DNA of 64,000 bases from Gp7-AA6 sp036395755. GTDB lineage: Bacteria > Acidobacteriota > Thermoanaerobaculia > UBA5066 > Gp7-AA6. The notes under the pieces were generated by a model. It saw only the letters and a list, made by a program, of their open reading frames with translations. It was not told where the DNA came from and did not search any database. The stretch spans positions 1-64,000 of the forward strand of contig DASWCZ010000042.1 of NCBI GenBank assembly GCA_036395755.1. Direction: 5' to 3'. Made by a program: the position numbers and the translations under genes. Numbering within the stretch: position 1 is the first letter of the stretch; every line of letters begins with the position of its first letter. Positions 1-7,654 of this stretch are shown piece by piece.

Positions 1-1
1 C

Positions 2-718
2 GGCTCGACCGGGACGTGCTGCTTCACCGGCTCTTCGACGAGCGTCGTTTTGAACGACGTCGGGGTCTATCGGATCGGGACCCAGGCCATCGATCGAGAG
101 CTCAACCTCTCCGCGAGGCCGAGCGCCGTCGTCCGGATCGGAGGCGCAACTGGCGAACCGCCGATTGCCGTGGCCGCGATCGACAGGCAGAGCGGCCCAG
201 CCCCTCTGACCGTCTCGATCGACTTGAGCGCGAGCTTCGACCCGGACGGGAGCATCCGGAACTACTTCTTCAACTGCATCGGCGGCACGCTGACCGGATC
301 CCAAGGTTCGACAGGAAGCTGCACGTTCGACCGTCCCGGCTCCTACTGGATCGTGCTCCAGGTCGAGGACGACAGCCACAACGTGGACCTAGTCTCGGCC
401 TACGCGGTGGCGACACCCGTTCCACCGGCGAGCGGCACACCACCGCAGATCTCGATCACGAGTCCTCTAGACGGAGTGAGCGTGCAGCCAAGGTCCACGG
501 TGACGATCGAGGCATCGGTCGTGCCCGGCACCTACGCTGTCAGTCGCGTGGACTTCATCGTCGGTTCGAACGTGCTCTGCTCCGACACCACGACTCCTTA
601 TAGCTGTGCCTGGCAGGTCCCGGGAGGGATGAACAAGAGCTATCCGATCCATGCGAACGCGTACGACACGCAAGGTCAGGTCGGAGTGTCGAACACCGTG
701 ACCGTGACGACCCGGTGA
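2..718 (+). CDS. C-terminal part of secreted PKD / Ig-like domain protein (5' truncated by window)
   Basis: The reading frame is open from base 2, so the gene begins before the window; a TTG at 50 is an internal codon rather than a convincing start. The visible part has a PKD-like fold (PLTVSIDLSASFDPDGS near residues 63-80 of the visible part, then a DRPGSYWIVLQVED strand) followed by a bacterial Ig-like domain (ISITSPLDGVSV, then VSRVDFIVGSNV and a YSCAW segment). Such domains usually sit at the C-terminus of secreted peptidases or adhesins and mediate surface or polymer contact. No catalytic domain is visible, so the enzyme class, if any, cannot be stated. Confidence 0.75.
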   Translation, partial: GSTGTCCFTGSSTSVVLNDVGVYRIGTQAIDRELNLSARPSAVVRIGGATGEPPIAVAAIDRQSGPAPLTVSIDLSASFDPDGSIRNYFFNCIGGTLTGSQGSTGSCTFDRPGSYWIVLQVEDDSHNVDLVSAYAVATPVPPASGTPPQISITSPLDGVSVQPRSTVTIEASVVPGTYAVSRVDFIVGSNVLCSDTTTPYSCAWQVPGGMNKSYPIHANAYDTQGQVGVSNTVTVTTR

Positions 719-946
719 GGTCGAAAGGCTTCTTCGCGTTCCCCTCTGAGACGGGTGCAAACGGAGCCGGTGGGTTGACGAAACGCTCCGTCCACGACCC
801 TGCGGCCTAGAATCTTGAGGGCCGATTCCTTCCCCCTGGCGCCACCAGGCTCGGTTTCTCCTATCCCGACAGTCTCGCTTCGACCAAAGTCGATCTTGAC
901 CAGACGGTGTACGACGTGACATGAATGGTTCGGAAGCGAGGTCCTG

Positions 947-1429
947 GTGGTGTTTTCCCGGGGTGAGACGCAGAGGCGAGTCCCCGCGACTCGCGAGGTT
1001 TGGACCTTGGTGTCGATCGCGTCCTCGCGCCGGGGCCTCTCTCCCGCCCAGCTTCAGAAATCGCTGTACCTGCTCGGCCAGGCTTTCCCGACTGACCTGG
1101 GTCCGGATTTCTACAAATTTCGCTCGATCAATGCCGGCCATTTCTCTCAACAGATCTACACCGATGCCGAGGCGCTGGCAAAGAGGGGACTTGTGTTGAT
1201 CGAGGTTTCCGAAAAGGACGGCTGGCAACACTACTCCGCGACGACGGCGGGCATCATACGGGCAAGAGTTCTCGAGACAGAATTGAGCCCTCCCGTCCTT
1301 CAGCGTCTCCGCCGAGTCGTTGAATGGGCGCGCAATCGCTCTATCGACCAGCTCGGGCGAGGGCACCTGGATTCGCCGGACTCCATGGGCTGGCCACCGC
1401 CCGTCTCGCCTCCCGCCCGCGCGCGTTAG
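947..1429 (+). CDS. Panacea/DUF4065-like small protein
   Basis: About 160 residues. The core from residue ~14 to ~105 (LVSIASS, then GLSPAQLQKSLYLLG, FYKF, IYTDAEALAKRGLV and a YSATTAGI end) resembles small winged-helix/Panacea-type proteins in which an LxKLLYL-like helix precedes a short HTH-like fold. Relatives of this fold act as antitoxins or protease adaptors; that role here is inference. The start is uncertain: GTG 947 is the first in-frame candidate and lies only a little upstream of the conserved core. The C-terminal tail after residue ~125 is arginine/proline-rich and may be poorly conserved. No toxin-like partner lies next to it. Confidence 0.5.
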   Translation: MVFSRGETQRRVPATREVWTLVSIASSRRGLSPAQLQKSLYLLGQAFPTDLGPDFYKFRSINAGHFSQQIYTDAEALAKRGLVLIEVSEKDGWQHYSATTAGIIRARVLETELSPPVLQRLRRVVEWARNRSIDQLGRGHLDSPDSMGWPPPVSPPARAR

Positions 1430-1460
1430 CTATCGACTTCGAGAAAACACGGCACGGACG

Positions 1461-2006
1461 GTGCAGAACCGTCTCCGCGTGGACCGGGAACCTGGAATCC
1501 CGCCGGCGCTCGCCGTCGGGCTGGTCGTAGTTGTCATCGCGATCGGAGCGCTCGCCTACTCCGCGGGCCGTTTCGCACGACGCGGTCCCGCGCACGTCGC
1601 GCCGGCGGAGCTCTCCGCGCCCGCCGCTCCCGCGGTCGCCGCGACCGTTCCGACACCCTCGGACGTCCCGCCGACCGTCACGCCCTCGGTTCCGGTGTTG
1701 ATCGAGAAGAGCTCGGGCGCTTCCCGCGTCCTCGTGGAGAAGTCTACGCAGGTCGTCCTTCCACTCCCGCCCGGGCCCGTCCCGACGTCGCGACCGACCG
1801 TTCTCGTCGAGATTCCCGCCGAAGAGGCGCCGCCCCGCCGCCGGATCGTGGTGGAGATCCAGGCGACTCCGCGCCCGCAGCCCACGCCCACGGTGCCGGA
1901 GCTCGAGCAGGGAGAAGAGGACGAGGAGCCGGCCATGGAGGAGACTCCCGGCCCGCCGGAGCCGACGCCGCGGGCTCAGCCGAGGGGCAGTCCCGCCTCG
2001 ATTTGA
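1461..2006 (+). CDS. Proline-rich single-pass membrane protein
   Basis: I start this gene at GTG 1461, which gives a short basic N-terminus (MQNRLRVDREPG), one transmembrane helix at residues ~14-33 (AVGLVVVVIAIGALAYSAG) and a long Pro/Ala/Val-rich exported tail. The tail contains three similar strand-like segments (VLIEKSS, VLVEKSTQVVLP, VLVEIP/IVVEI), suggesting an extended, repeat-built periplasmic region ending in an acidic stretch. No family is recognised. Its last 31 bases overlap the convergent small gene that ends at 1976, so one of the two stops may be misplaced. Confidence 0.5.
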   Translation: MQNRLRVDREPGIPPALAVGLVVVVIAIGALAYSAGRFARRGPAHVAPAELSAPAAPAVAATVPTPSDVPPTVTPSVPVLIEKSSGASRVLVEKSTQVVLPLPPGPVPTSRPTVLVEIPAEEAPPRRRIVVEIQATPRPQPTPTVPELEQGEEDEEPAMEETPGPPEPTPRAQPRGSPASI

Positions 2007-2254
2007 GCCTTCGGCATCGCGATCGCGTTTTCACGCAGACCGTGATCGACGCAGACGAAGCACGCCTTGTACACGTTCTCGTAGCCCATCTTCATTTCGC
2101 GATTCGTCACGAACACGTCGCGCGGGGGGTACGGCTCGTCCAAGCGGCGCAGCGTGACGAGAATGCCGTTGCCGACGCGCACGCGCTCGCCGATCTCGAA
2201 CCGGTGCGGCGGCTCGGCGGTGCACTCGAGCGCCGCCGCGACTTCAGTGGACAC
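1976..2254 (-). CDS. Small conserved-looking protein of unknown function
   Basis: Ninety-two residues from GTG 2254, which overlaps the end of the STAS gene by 11 bases; the overlap decides the start. The sequence is strand-rich (FEIGERVRVGNGILVTLRRL, then DVFVTNREMKMGYENVY) with two Cys in KACFVCVD. I do not recognise the family. Its place at the end of the lipid-type cluster, coupled to a STAS protein, suggests co-expression but not a function. Confidence 0.55.
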   Translation of the reverse strand: MSTEVAAALECTAEPPHRFEIGERVRVGNGILVTLRRLDEPYPPRDVFVTNREMKMGYENVYKACFVCVDHGLRENAIAMPKAQIEAGLPLG

Positions 2255-2648
2255 CCGTGTCGCCTTCCTTCTTCCGGATCGCCTCGAGCGCTTCGGCGAC
2301 GCTCCCGTAGATCTCGAAGAGAGAGTCGAGATTCGCGACCCGAAGAAGACCTGCAATCCGCCCGCGAGGATTGACGAGAACGAGCTCGCGGTTCTCCGAT
2401 TTCATGCGGTGCAGTGCGCCCACCAGGATTCCGACGGCGGTGGAATCCAGATACTCGAGGTCGGTCAGGTCGAGGACCACGGCACCCGTCCGCTCGTTCG
2501 CCGCGCGCTCGAGAGTTCTCTCGAACTCATGAACGGTCTCGCCAACCTTCACCATCCCGCCGATGCGCAGGACCGTGGTGCCGGCGAGGCTGTCGTCTTC
2601 GACGAACATCCCTACTCGCCGGTATCGCTCCGGCTCGTCATCGCTCAC
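2244..2648 (-). CDS. STAS-domain protein (anti-sigma factor antagonist-like)
   Basis: A single STAS domain fills residues ~22-125: a beta strand TTVLRIGG, a long helix, then VVLDLTDLEYLDSTAVGIL with Ser69 at the position phosphorylated in SpoIIAA/RsbV-type antagonists. By family it would bind an anti-sigma kinase or another STAS partner; no kinase gene is adjacent. I start at GTG 2648, which overlaps the upstream dehydratase stop; ATG 2609 is an alternative that removes a charged N-terminus. Translational coupling to the fatty-acid-type genes upstream is unusual for a sigma regulator. Confidence 0.75.
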   Translation of the reverse strand: MSDDEPERYRRVGMFVEDDSLAGTTVLRIGGMVKVGETVHEFERTLERAANERTGAVVLDLTDLEYLDSTAVGILVGALHRMKSENRELVLVNPRGRIAGLLRVANLDSLFEIYGSVAEALEAIRKKEGDTGVH

Positions 2649-3045
2649 CCTGGCGCACGAGGATCGCACCTCGGGCGACGGTGTCGGAACCGGAGCGCAC
2701 TTCCCCCTCGAACCGGATCACGGATCCGAACCGCGCGGTCAGCCGAACGTCCACACGGAGGCTCTCGCCCGCCTGCGGCAGGCGAACGACCTCGAATCCG
2801 TCGATACCCGCGAGAAATCCGCGTCGGCCGACGGCTGCGTCGCCGCCCTGGAGCAGCAGCGCCGCCTGGGCCAGCATCTCCGCGAGGAGCGTCGCGCTGA
2901 TGGAGCCCCCGCCCATGGCCGCGCGGCCGTTGGCAGTCAGCCGCGCCGAGATGCTTCCCTGCCCGAAATCCGCGCCCGCCGGCGCGAGGACGGTGTCCAC
3001 GAAACGGAACGGATAGGAATGCGGCAGCTCCGGCGCCGAAGCCAT
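2638..3045 (-). CDS. FabZ/FabA-like hotdog dehydratase, catalytic His motif absent
   Basis: 135 residues with the family opening LPHSYPFRFVD (residues 7-16) and the central helix LLAEMLAQAALLL (53-65), in which Glu56 matches the acidic catalytic residue of 3-hydroxyacyl-ACP dehydratases. The usual GHFP segment that carries the catalytic His is missing; residues 38-48 read TANGRAAMGGG. It may be a non-dehydrating hotdog protein or use another base. It starts on the ACP stop (TGATG overlap), so ACP and hotdog protein are probably made together and may act on the same carrier-bound substrate. Confidence 0.75.
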   Translation of the reverse strand: MASAPELPHSYPFRFVDTVLAPAGADFGQGSISARLTANGRAAMGGGSISATLLAEMLAQAALLLQGGDAAVGRRGFLAGIDGFEVVRLPQAGESLRVDVRLTARFGSVIRFEGEVRSGSDTVARGAILVRQGER

Positions 3046-3305
3046 CAGGCGATCTTCTTGTGCTCGATGAAATCCACGAGCGCGTTGACCGAGGCGAAGG
3101 CCTTGACGCCAACCTCCTCGTCTTCGACCTTGATCCCGAACTCCTGCTCGAGCCCGAGCACGAGCTCCAGGGCATCGATCGAGTCGAGCCCGAGCCCCTC
3201 ACCGAAGAGCGGAGCGTCGTTCTGGATCGTCGTCGGATCGATGTCGAGCTTCAGACGCCGCACGATCAACTCCTTCACGCGAGGCGCCAGGTTTTCATTG
3301 GGCAT
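3045..3305 (-). CDS. Acyl carrier protein
   Basis: Eighty-six residues. The phosphopantetheine site is GLDSIDALELV with Ser42; the rest is the typical acidic four-helix carrier (LGLEQEFGIKVEDEE). A clear ribosome site (GAGGAG) lies about 7 bases before ATG 3305, which fixes the start well downstream of the longer open frame. The DSIDALELV form is common in carriers of dedicated lipid or polyene pathways rather than housekeeping AcpP (DSLDTVELV). It would be modified by a holo-ACP synthase such as the one at 53959. Confidence 0.9.
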   Translation of the reverse strand: MPNENLAPRVKELIVRRLKLDIDPTTIQNDAPLFGEGLGLDSIDALELVLGLEQEFGIKVEDEEVGVKAFASVNALVDFIEHKKIA

Positions 3306-3343
3306 CGGGTCTCCTCGAGAAAAATTATAGCCGGGACCGTCTC

Positions 3344-4072
3344 TCAGGCCATTCCCCCGTCGACGCGCCAGACCTGTCCGGTAACGTAGGAAGCGCGATC
3401 GGAGACGAGAAACCCGACGACGGCGGCGATCTCCGCGGGATCGCCGAAACGCGCCATCGGTATCCGCCGGAGGAACTCGGCGCGCGCGTCTTCCTTCAAG
3501 TGGGCGATGATCTCCGTCGAGACGAGACCGGGAGCGACCGCGTTCACCGTGATCCGGCGGGTCGCGAGCTCGAGCGCGAGAGCTTTGGTAAACGCAATCA
3601 GCCCGCCCTTGGCGGCCGAGTAATTGGTCTGGCCGACGTGGCCCGAGATCCCCGAGACGGAGACCACGTTGACGATCCTTCCCCACCCTTTGTGGAGCAT
3701 GCCGCGCACGACCGATTTCGTCATACGGAACGCGCCCTTCAGGTCCGTGTCGAGGACGAAGTCCCAGTCCTCCTCCTTCATGAAAGGAAAGAGCGCGTCT
3801 TTGATGACCCCGGCGTTGTTGACCAGGATGTCGGCCCCGCCGAACTCGGCCGTAACCCGGTCGCCGAGCGCCCGGACTTCGTCTGGCTTCGTGACGTCCG
3901 CCGCGATCGCCGAAGCTTCGCCCCCTTTTGCGCGGATCTCTCCGACCGTCTCTTCCGCGCGCGCGTCGTCCTGCCGGTATGAGACGACGACGCGGTGACC
4001 GGCCGCGGAGAGCTCAAGCGCGATCGCGCGGCCGATCCCGCGCGAGCCTCCGGTGACGAGAGCGGTTTTCAT
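3344..4072 (-). CDS. fabG: 3-oxoacyl-ACP reductase-like SDR
   Basis: 242 residues, full length for FabG. NADP-binding TGGSRGIG at 7-14, NNAG at 85-88, catalytic Ser138 with Tyr151 and Lys155 in the YxxxK pattern, and C-terminal GQVWRVDGGMA. By family it reduces 3-oxoacyl-ACP to 3-hydroxyacyl-ACP with NADPH. ATG 4072 overlaps the stop of the transacylase by 4 bases. No ketosynthase is adjacent, so the substrate source is not in this window; it may be a pathway-specific paralogue rather than the housekeeping enzyme. Confidence 0.88.
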   Translation of the reverse strand: MKTALVTGGSRGIGRAIALELSAAGHRVVVSYRQDDARAEETVGEIRAKGGEASAIAADVTKPDEVRALGDRVTAEFGGADILVNNAGVIKDALFPFMKEEDWDFVLDTDLKGAFRMTKSVVRGMLHKGWGRIVNVVSVSGISGHVGQTNYSAAKGGLIAFTKALALELATRRITVNAVAPGLVSTEIIAHLKEDARAEFLRRIPMARFGDPAEIAAVVGFLVSDRASYVTGQVWRVDGGMA

Positions 4073-5013
4073 GCGCGGTCGAGACTATCCGACGCCGACG
4101 CCGACGCTGCCCGAATCGCGGCCAGCGATCCCGCGGGCCGGCAGACGGTCGTTCGATCGATCCAGCGCGATATCTTGGAGAGCATGTCGCCCGGTCCGAC
4201 CTCGAAGAACGAACGGAAGCCGTCGGCGACCATCGCCTCGTAGGTTTTGTTCCACAGAGTCGGGTAGATGAACTCGGTCGCCAGGAGCTCGCGCACCCGC
4301 TCTCCGGTCCTTGCCCGCTTCCCGTCCGGGCCGTAGTACGGCACGGCCGGATTCCGGATCGAGCCGCACGCCCCGACGACGGGAGCGATCGCCTCCGCGA
4401 CTGGGGCCATGAGGGTGCTGTGGATCGGCCAGCTCATGGAAAGCGGGAGGACGGTGAGCGACTTCGGCGTCAGCAGGGCGAGCGCCTCGTCGACCGCGCC
4501 GGAGTCGCCGGTCAGCACGAACTGCGTCGAGGCGTTGACGTTTCCGATCCAGACCGGGCGGCCGCGGTCCCGGAGGTCCGCGCAGACTTCCTCGACCGCT
4601 TCGCGCCGCGCCCCGACGACCGCGCCCATCGACCCGCGGATTCCGAGGCGTTCGGTCTCCCTCTCGACCGCGATCAGGACTTCGAGCGCATCCTCGTACG
4701 ACACTGCCTGCGCCGCGACGAGCGCCGCGTAGTTCCCGAGGCTGTATCCCGCCGTCGCGCCGGGGCGCACTCCGTTTTTTTCGAGAGCCTGCGCCGCAAG
4801 GGTCGAGACCAGGTAGACGCCTGCCTGCGCGGCGAGATTCTCGTGCAGCGCTTCCGGCGGCCCTTCGAAGAGAATCCGCTCGAGGTCTCTTCCGCATCGG
4901 GCGGACGTCCGATCGAAGAGATCGCGGGCTTCCGACTCCGACTCGAAGAAGTCGCGCCCCATGCCGACCGTCTCGGCGAGCTGGCCCGAAAAGAGGAAGC
5001 CCGGTTCGATCAT
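4069..5013 (-). CDS. FabD-like acyl-CoA:ACP transacylase
   Basis: 314 residues from ATG 5013, which overlaps the deacetylase stop by 4 bases; the longer open frame upstream is antisense-like. The nucleophile motif is GYSLG (89-93, Ser91), with Tyr where FabD normally has His, and the active-site His is His198 in WPIHSTLM. The N-terminal FPGQGSQ of FabD is replaced by FLFSGQL. These changes resemble acyltransferases of secondary pathways. The likely reaction is loading malonyl or another acyl group onto the neighbouring ACP; acyl specificity cannot be read. Confidence 0.82.
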   Translation of the reverse strand: MIEPGFLFSGQLAETVGMGRDFFESESEARDLFDRTSARCGRDLERILFEGPPEALHENLAAQAGVYLVSTLAAQALEKNGVRPGATAGYSLGNYAALVAAQAVSYEDALEVLIAVERETERLGIRGSMGAVVGARREAVEEVCADLRDRGRPVWIGNVNASTQFVLTGDSGAVDEALALLTPKSLTVLPLSMSWPIHSTLMAPVAEAIAPVVGACGSIRNPAVPYYGPDGKRARTGERVRELLATEFIYPTLWNKTYEAMVADGFRSFFEVGPGDMLSKISRWIDRTTVCRPAGSLAAIRAASASASDSLDRA

Positions 5014-5885
5014 GCCGCGTCGAGCGAGGGCAGCACGTCCTCCAGCGCGACGCACCGGTCGCGGGTCAGCCAGCGGCGGAATCGGTCGGGGAGCACGGCG
5101 AGCTTCGCGAAGTGGACCGTCCGGAGGAGCGGAGGGAGACCATCCATCCGCGGGTGGGCCGGATCGAACTCCCAGGGGTGGAACGTGAACACGGCCGGAA
5201 GTCCCCTCGAGCGATACGCGCGCTCCGCCGAGGCGACCCGCTCCTCCGAGAGGATCCGGAAGGGCCACCCTCCCCCGACCGGCAGCCGCCGGCCGAAGCC
5301 TCGCCCCGTCAGCGGAGGGACCTCGATGATCGAGCCGCCGTTGCGCTCGACGCGGTAGGGACCCAGCGGATTGTCGGCCCGACCGAGCGGCGGAACGGAG
5401 GTGGCGGAGGCGTCGCACCCGAATCCTTCTTCCCAAAGGACCTGGAGGGCGGGATCTGCGGGGTGCCGGATCGACCATTCGGCCGCGCGGTGAGCCGAGC
5501 AGCGCGTTCCGGCCGCATCCTCGATGGTGGCCCGGGCCCGCCGCACGTCTTCCCGGAATTCTTCGGCCGTCATTTCGTCGGCGCGCCGGTGGTGGTCGCC
5601 GTGGACCCCGACCTCGTGACCGCGCCGCACGGCCTCGCGGACGAGCTCCGGACGCCGGCGCGCGACCCACCCCAGAAAGAAGACCGTCGCGCGGTGGTTT
5701 CCCTCTTCGAGCAGATCGAGAAGCTGGTGAAAGGTCGTCTCGATCCGGGAAGGAAACGAGTCCCAGCGGCGCCAGTCGGAGTAGTAGTCCTCCCCGCAGA
5801 CGTGAAACCAGTCCTCCGCGTCGATGGTGAGCACCCGGGGAGCGGGACCGGGCGTGCGGAGGAGGGTGATGCGGAGTTGCGACAT
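5010..5885 (-). CDS. Polysaccharide deacetylase (XrtA/PEP-CTERM-associated type)
   Basis: 291 residues. The NodB-homology domain opens VLTIDAEDWFHV (18-29), with metal Asp22 and Asp25, then VHGDHH (94-99) as the metal His motif. The IDAEDWFHV form and the C-terminal TFHPWEFDPAHP segment match deacetylases found beside exopolysaccharide and exosortase loci. It would remove N-acetyl groups from a glycan or a glycolipid head group. Start ATG 5885 begins right after the non-coding repeat at 5915-5989. It leads the overlapped deacetylase-transacylase-reductase series. Confidence 0.85.
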   Translation of the reverse strand: MSQLRITLLRTPGPAPRVLTIDAEDWFHVCGEDYYSDWRRWDSFPSRIETTFHQLLDLLEEGNHRATVFFLGWVARRRPELVREAVRRGHEVGVHGDHHRRADEMTAEEFREDVRRARATIEDAAGTRCSAHRAAEWSIRHPADPALQVLWEEGFGCDASATSVPPLGRADNPLGPYRVERNGGSIIEVPPLTGRGFGRRLPVGGGWPFRILSEERVASAERAYRSRGLPAVFTFHPWEFDPAHPRMDGLPPLLRTVHFAKLAVLPDRFRRWLTRDRCVALEDVLPSLDAA

Positions 5886-5914
5886 GGGGGCGAGATTGTA
5901 GCGACGTTTCCCCC

Positions 5915-5989
5915 TGTCATTCCGAGAAGCGCAGCGACGAGGAATCTCTCCCCAGAGTCGACAGATCCCTCGCTTCGCTCGGGATGACA
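5915..5989. repeat. Dispersed inverted-repeat (REP-like) element
   Basis: A 75-base element with imperfect inverted ends (TGTCATTCCGAG at 5915-5926 and CTCGGGATGACA at 5978-5989) and internal AGCG-type arms, able to fold as a long hairpin. It separates two minus-strand genes. A half copy (CATCCCGAGCGGAGCAAGGG type) lies at 15997-16018 inside the nuoM end, so the element is dispersed. Confidence 0.75.
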
Positions 5990-5998
5990 GCGCGATGC

Positions 5999-6679
5999 CT
6001 ACTCGACTTCGAACACTTTGTAATACACCGCGCCCCACGAAATGATCCACGTGTCGCGGAACGCGCGGTAGTGCGACGGCGCCGCCGAGTAGATCGCGCG
6101 CACCGGCACGCTCGCAAATCGTGGGACGTGTGGTGCGGCCTTCAAAAGCATCTCGGTCTCGATCGAGTATCCACGGGAGGACAGGGAAAGTCTCCGCAGG
6201 ATCGGAGCGGCGATGACCCGGTAGCCGGACTGGCCGTCCTCGACGTCGTGTCCCGTCATTCGCGCCAGAATCCGGCTGCCGATTTCGTTCGTCCGGAATC
6301 GGACGGCCGGGATCCCCTGCGCCTCGCTCATCCGCGAACCGATCACGAACGGTTCGCCCGCCCGCGCCGCGTCGAGCAGCGCCGGCAGATCGTCCGGATC
6401 GTGCTGGCCGTCTGCGTCGACGAACGCGACGTGCGTGATCTCGGACTCGAGCAGCCAGGCGAGGCCGGAGCGCAGCGCCGCTCCCTTCCCTTCATTGTTC
6501 GGAAGCCGGATCAGAACCGCTCCCGCTTCCGCCGCCGCTTGTCCCGTCCGGTCGGTCGATCCGTCGTCGACGACGAGAACGCGCGGAACGTGCGCCAGGA
6601 GCCCGCGCACGACTCCGCCCACGGTCGCCTCCGCCTGATAGGCGGGCACCAGCGCGGCCGGCCGGAATTCCTCCCCCAC
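5999..6679 (-). CDS. Family 2 glycosyltransferase (DPM/GtrB-like)
   Basis: 226 residues with GT-A motifs: VPAYQAEATVGG at 11-22, DDGSTD at 38-43 and DADGQHD at 88-94, followed by a GSR segment and a SGYRVI acceptor-type motif. No C-terminal membrane helices are visible, so this is the short soluble form. It likely transfers a sugar from a nucleotide donor to a polyprenyl phosphate or lipid. Start is GTG 6679. It is separated from the deacetylase by the REP-like element and is divergent from the nuo operon across a 115-base promoter region. Confidence 0.85.
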   Translation of the reverse strand: MGEEFRPAALVPAYQAEATVGGVVRGLLAHVPRVLVVDDGSTDRTGQAAAEAGAVLIRLPNNEGKGAALRSGLAWLLESEITHVAFVDADGQHDPDDLPALLDAARAGEPFVIGSRMSEAQGIPAVRFRTNEIGSRILARMTGHDVEDGQSGYRVIAAPILRRLSLSSRGYSIETEMLLKAAPHVPRFASVPVRAIYSAAPSHYRAFRDTWIISWGAVYYKVFEVE

Positions 6680-6702
6680 CCTGCGATCGTAACGTCTTCA
6701 CG

Positions 6703-6738
6703 TTGACTCGCCCGGCGAGCTTGTGAAAAAGTTCACAA
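6703..6738 (+). promoter_or_regulatory. Rex operator in the nuo promoter
   Basis: Bases 6721-6738 form a perfect TTGTGAA-N4-TTCACAA palindrome (TTGTGAAAAAGTTCACAA), the Rex consensus. A TTGACT at 6703-6708 could be the -35; no good -10 is visible, but the operator covers the expected place. The rex gene ends the same operon, so NADH/NAD+ would control complex I and Rex itself. The site also excludes GTG 6723 as the nuoA start. Confidence 0.88.
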
Positions 6739-6794
6739 CCCGCGCGGCGGCCTCGTTGGAACCTCCGCGCGATGCCGAAATGCGCGAGGTGCGG

Positions 6795-7148
6795 ATGGCC
6801 GAGAGCTATCTTCCGATCCTCATCCTGATGCTCTTCGCGATCGGAATCGCTGGCGCGATGATCTTCCTGTCCGCCGTCCTCGGACCCCGCCTCCGTACCC
6901 GCCGCAAGCTCGATACGTACGAGAGCGGGATGCCGCTGCTCGACGCCTCCCGAAAGAGGGTCTCGATCCAGTTCTTCCTGATCGCGATGGTCTTCATCCT
7001 GTTCGACGTCGAGATCGCGTTCCTGTATCCGTGGGCTCTCGTCTTCCGCTCCGGCGGCGCTCCGTTGTTCGGCGAGATGATCGTCTTTCTTCTGGTCCTC
7101 GGCGTCGGGTACGTCTACCTCTGGAAAAACAGGGCCTTCGACTGGTGA
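6795..7148 (+). CDS. nuoA: NADH-quinone oxidoreductase subunit A
   Basis: 117 residues from ATG 6795; the longer frame from GTG 6723 would place codons on the Rex operator, and ATG 6795 has GAGGTG just upstream (ATG 6780 remains possible). Three membrane helices (~5-28, 58-80, 90-110), YESG at 42-45 and FDVEIAFLYPWA in helix 2, all typical of NuoA. It is a membrane subunit near the quinone site. Unusually it is followed directly by nuoE (GTGA overlap), not by nuoB. Confidence 0.93.
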   Translation: MAESYLPILILMLFAIGIAGAMIFLSAVLGPRLRTRRKLDTYESGMPLLDASRKRVSIQFFLIAMVFILFDVEIAFLYPWALVFRSGGAPLFGEMIVFLLVLGVGYVYLWKNRAFDW

Positions 7149-7654
7149 CGAGCCGCCGTTATGTCGTCCTTCCGGCGGGACGGCCCGCGGAGTTCCCGCC
7201 GGAAGCCGTCGCGCGAATCGACCGCATCCTCTCCCGCTACCCGACGAAACAGGCAGCGCTCCTCCCGGTCCTCTGGGTGGCGCAGGAGACGTGGGGCTGG
7301 ATTTCCCGTGAGGCGGCCGAGGAGGTGGCGCGCATCCTGGAGCTCTCCCCCGCGCACGTCTCCGGAGTTCTGACCTTCTACACCATGTACAACCTGGAGC
7401 CGGTCGGCCGTCACCTGCTCCAGTTCTGCACCTCGATCTCGTGCCACATCGCGGGCGCCGGCGGACTTCTCGAGCACTGCCGGCGGCGCCTCGGTATCGA
7501 GCTCGGACAGACCACCTCCGACGGGAGGTTCACGATGGTCGAGGTCGAGTGCATCGCCGGATGCGACCGCGCACCTTCGATGATGATCGACGACGCGTAT
7601 CACGAGCCGATGGACCCCCAGAAGCTCGACCTCCTCCTGGAAAGCCTGCCGTGA
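7145..7654 (+). CDS. nuoE: NADH-quinone oxidoreductase subunit E (24-kDa)
   Basis: 169 residues from GTG 7145, overlapping the nuoA stop. The thioredoxin-like domain ligates the N1a [2Fe-2S] cluster through Cys95, Cys100, Cys136 and Cys140 (CTSISC and CIAGC). The N-terminal helical part (IDRILSRYPTKQAALLPVLW) is standard. It forms the peripheral NADH-oxidising module with NuoF and NuoG. Its stop overlaps the nuoF GTG. Confidence 0.94.
   Translation: MTSRRYVVLPAGRPAEFPPEAVARIDRILSRYPTKQAALLPVLWVAQETWGWISREAAEEVARILELSPAHVSGVLTFYTMYNLEPVGRHLLQFCTSISCHIAGAGGLLEHCRRRLGIELGQTTSDGRFTMVEVECIAGCDRAPSMMIDDAYHEPMDPQKLDLLLESLP

Noticed and set aside
718..947. Promoter between the PKD protein and the small Panacea-like gene
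   Set aside because: TTGAC-like and TAGAAT-like words are present but spacing is wrong.
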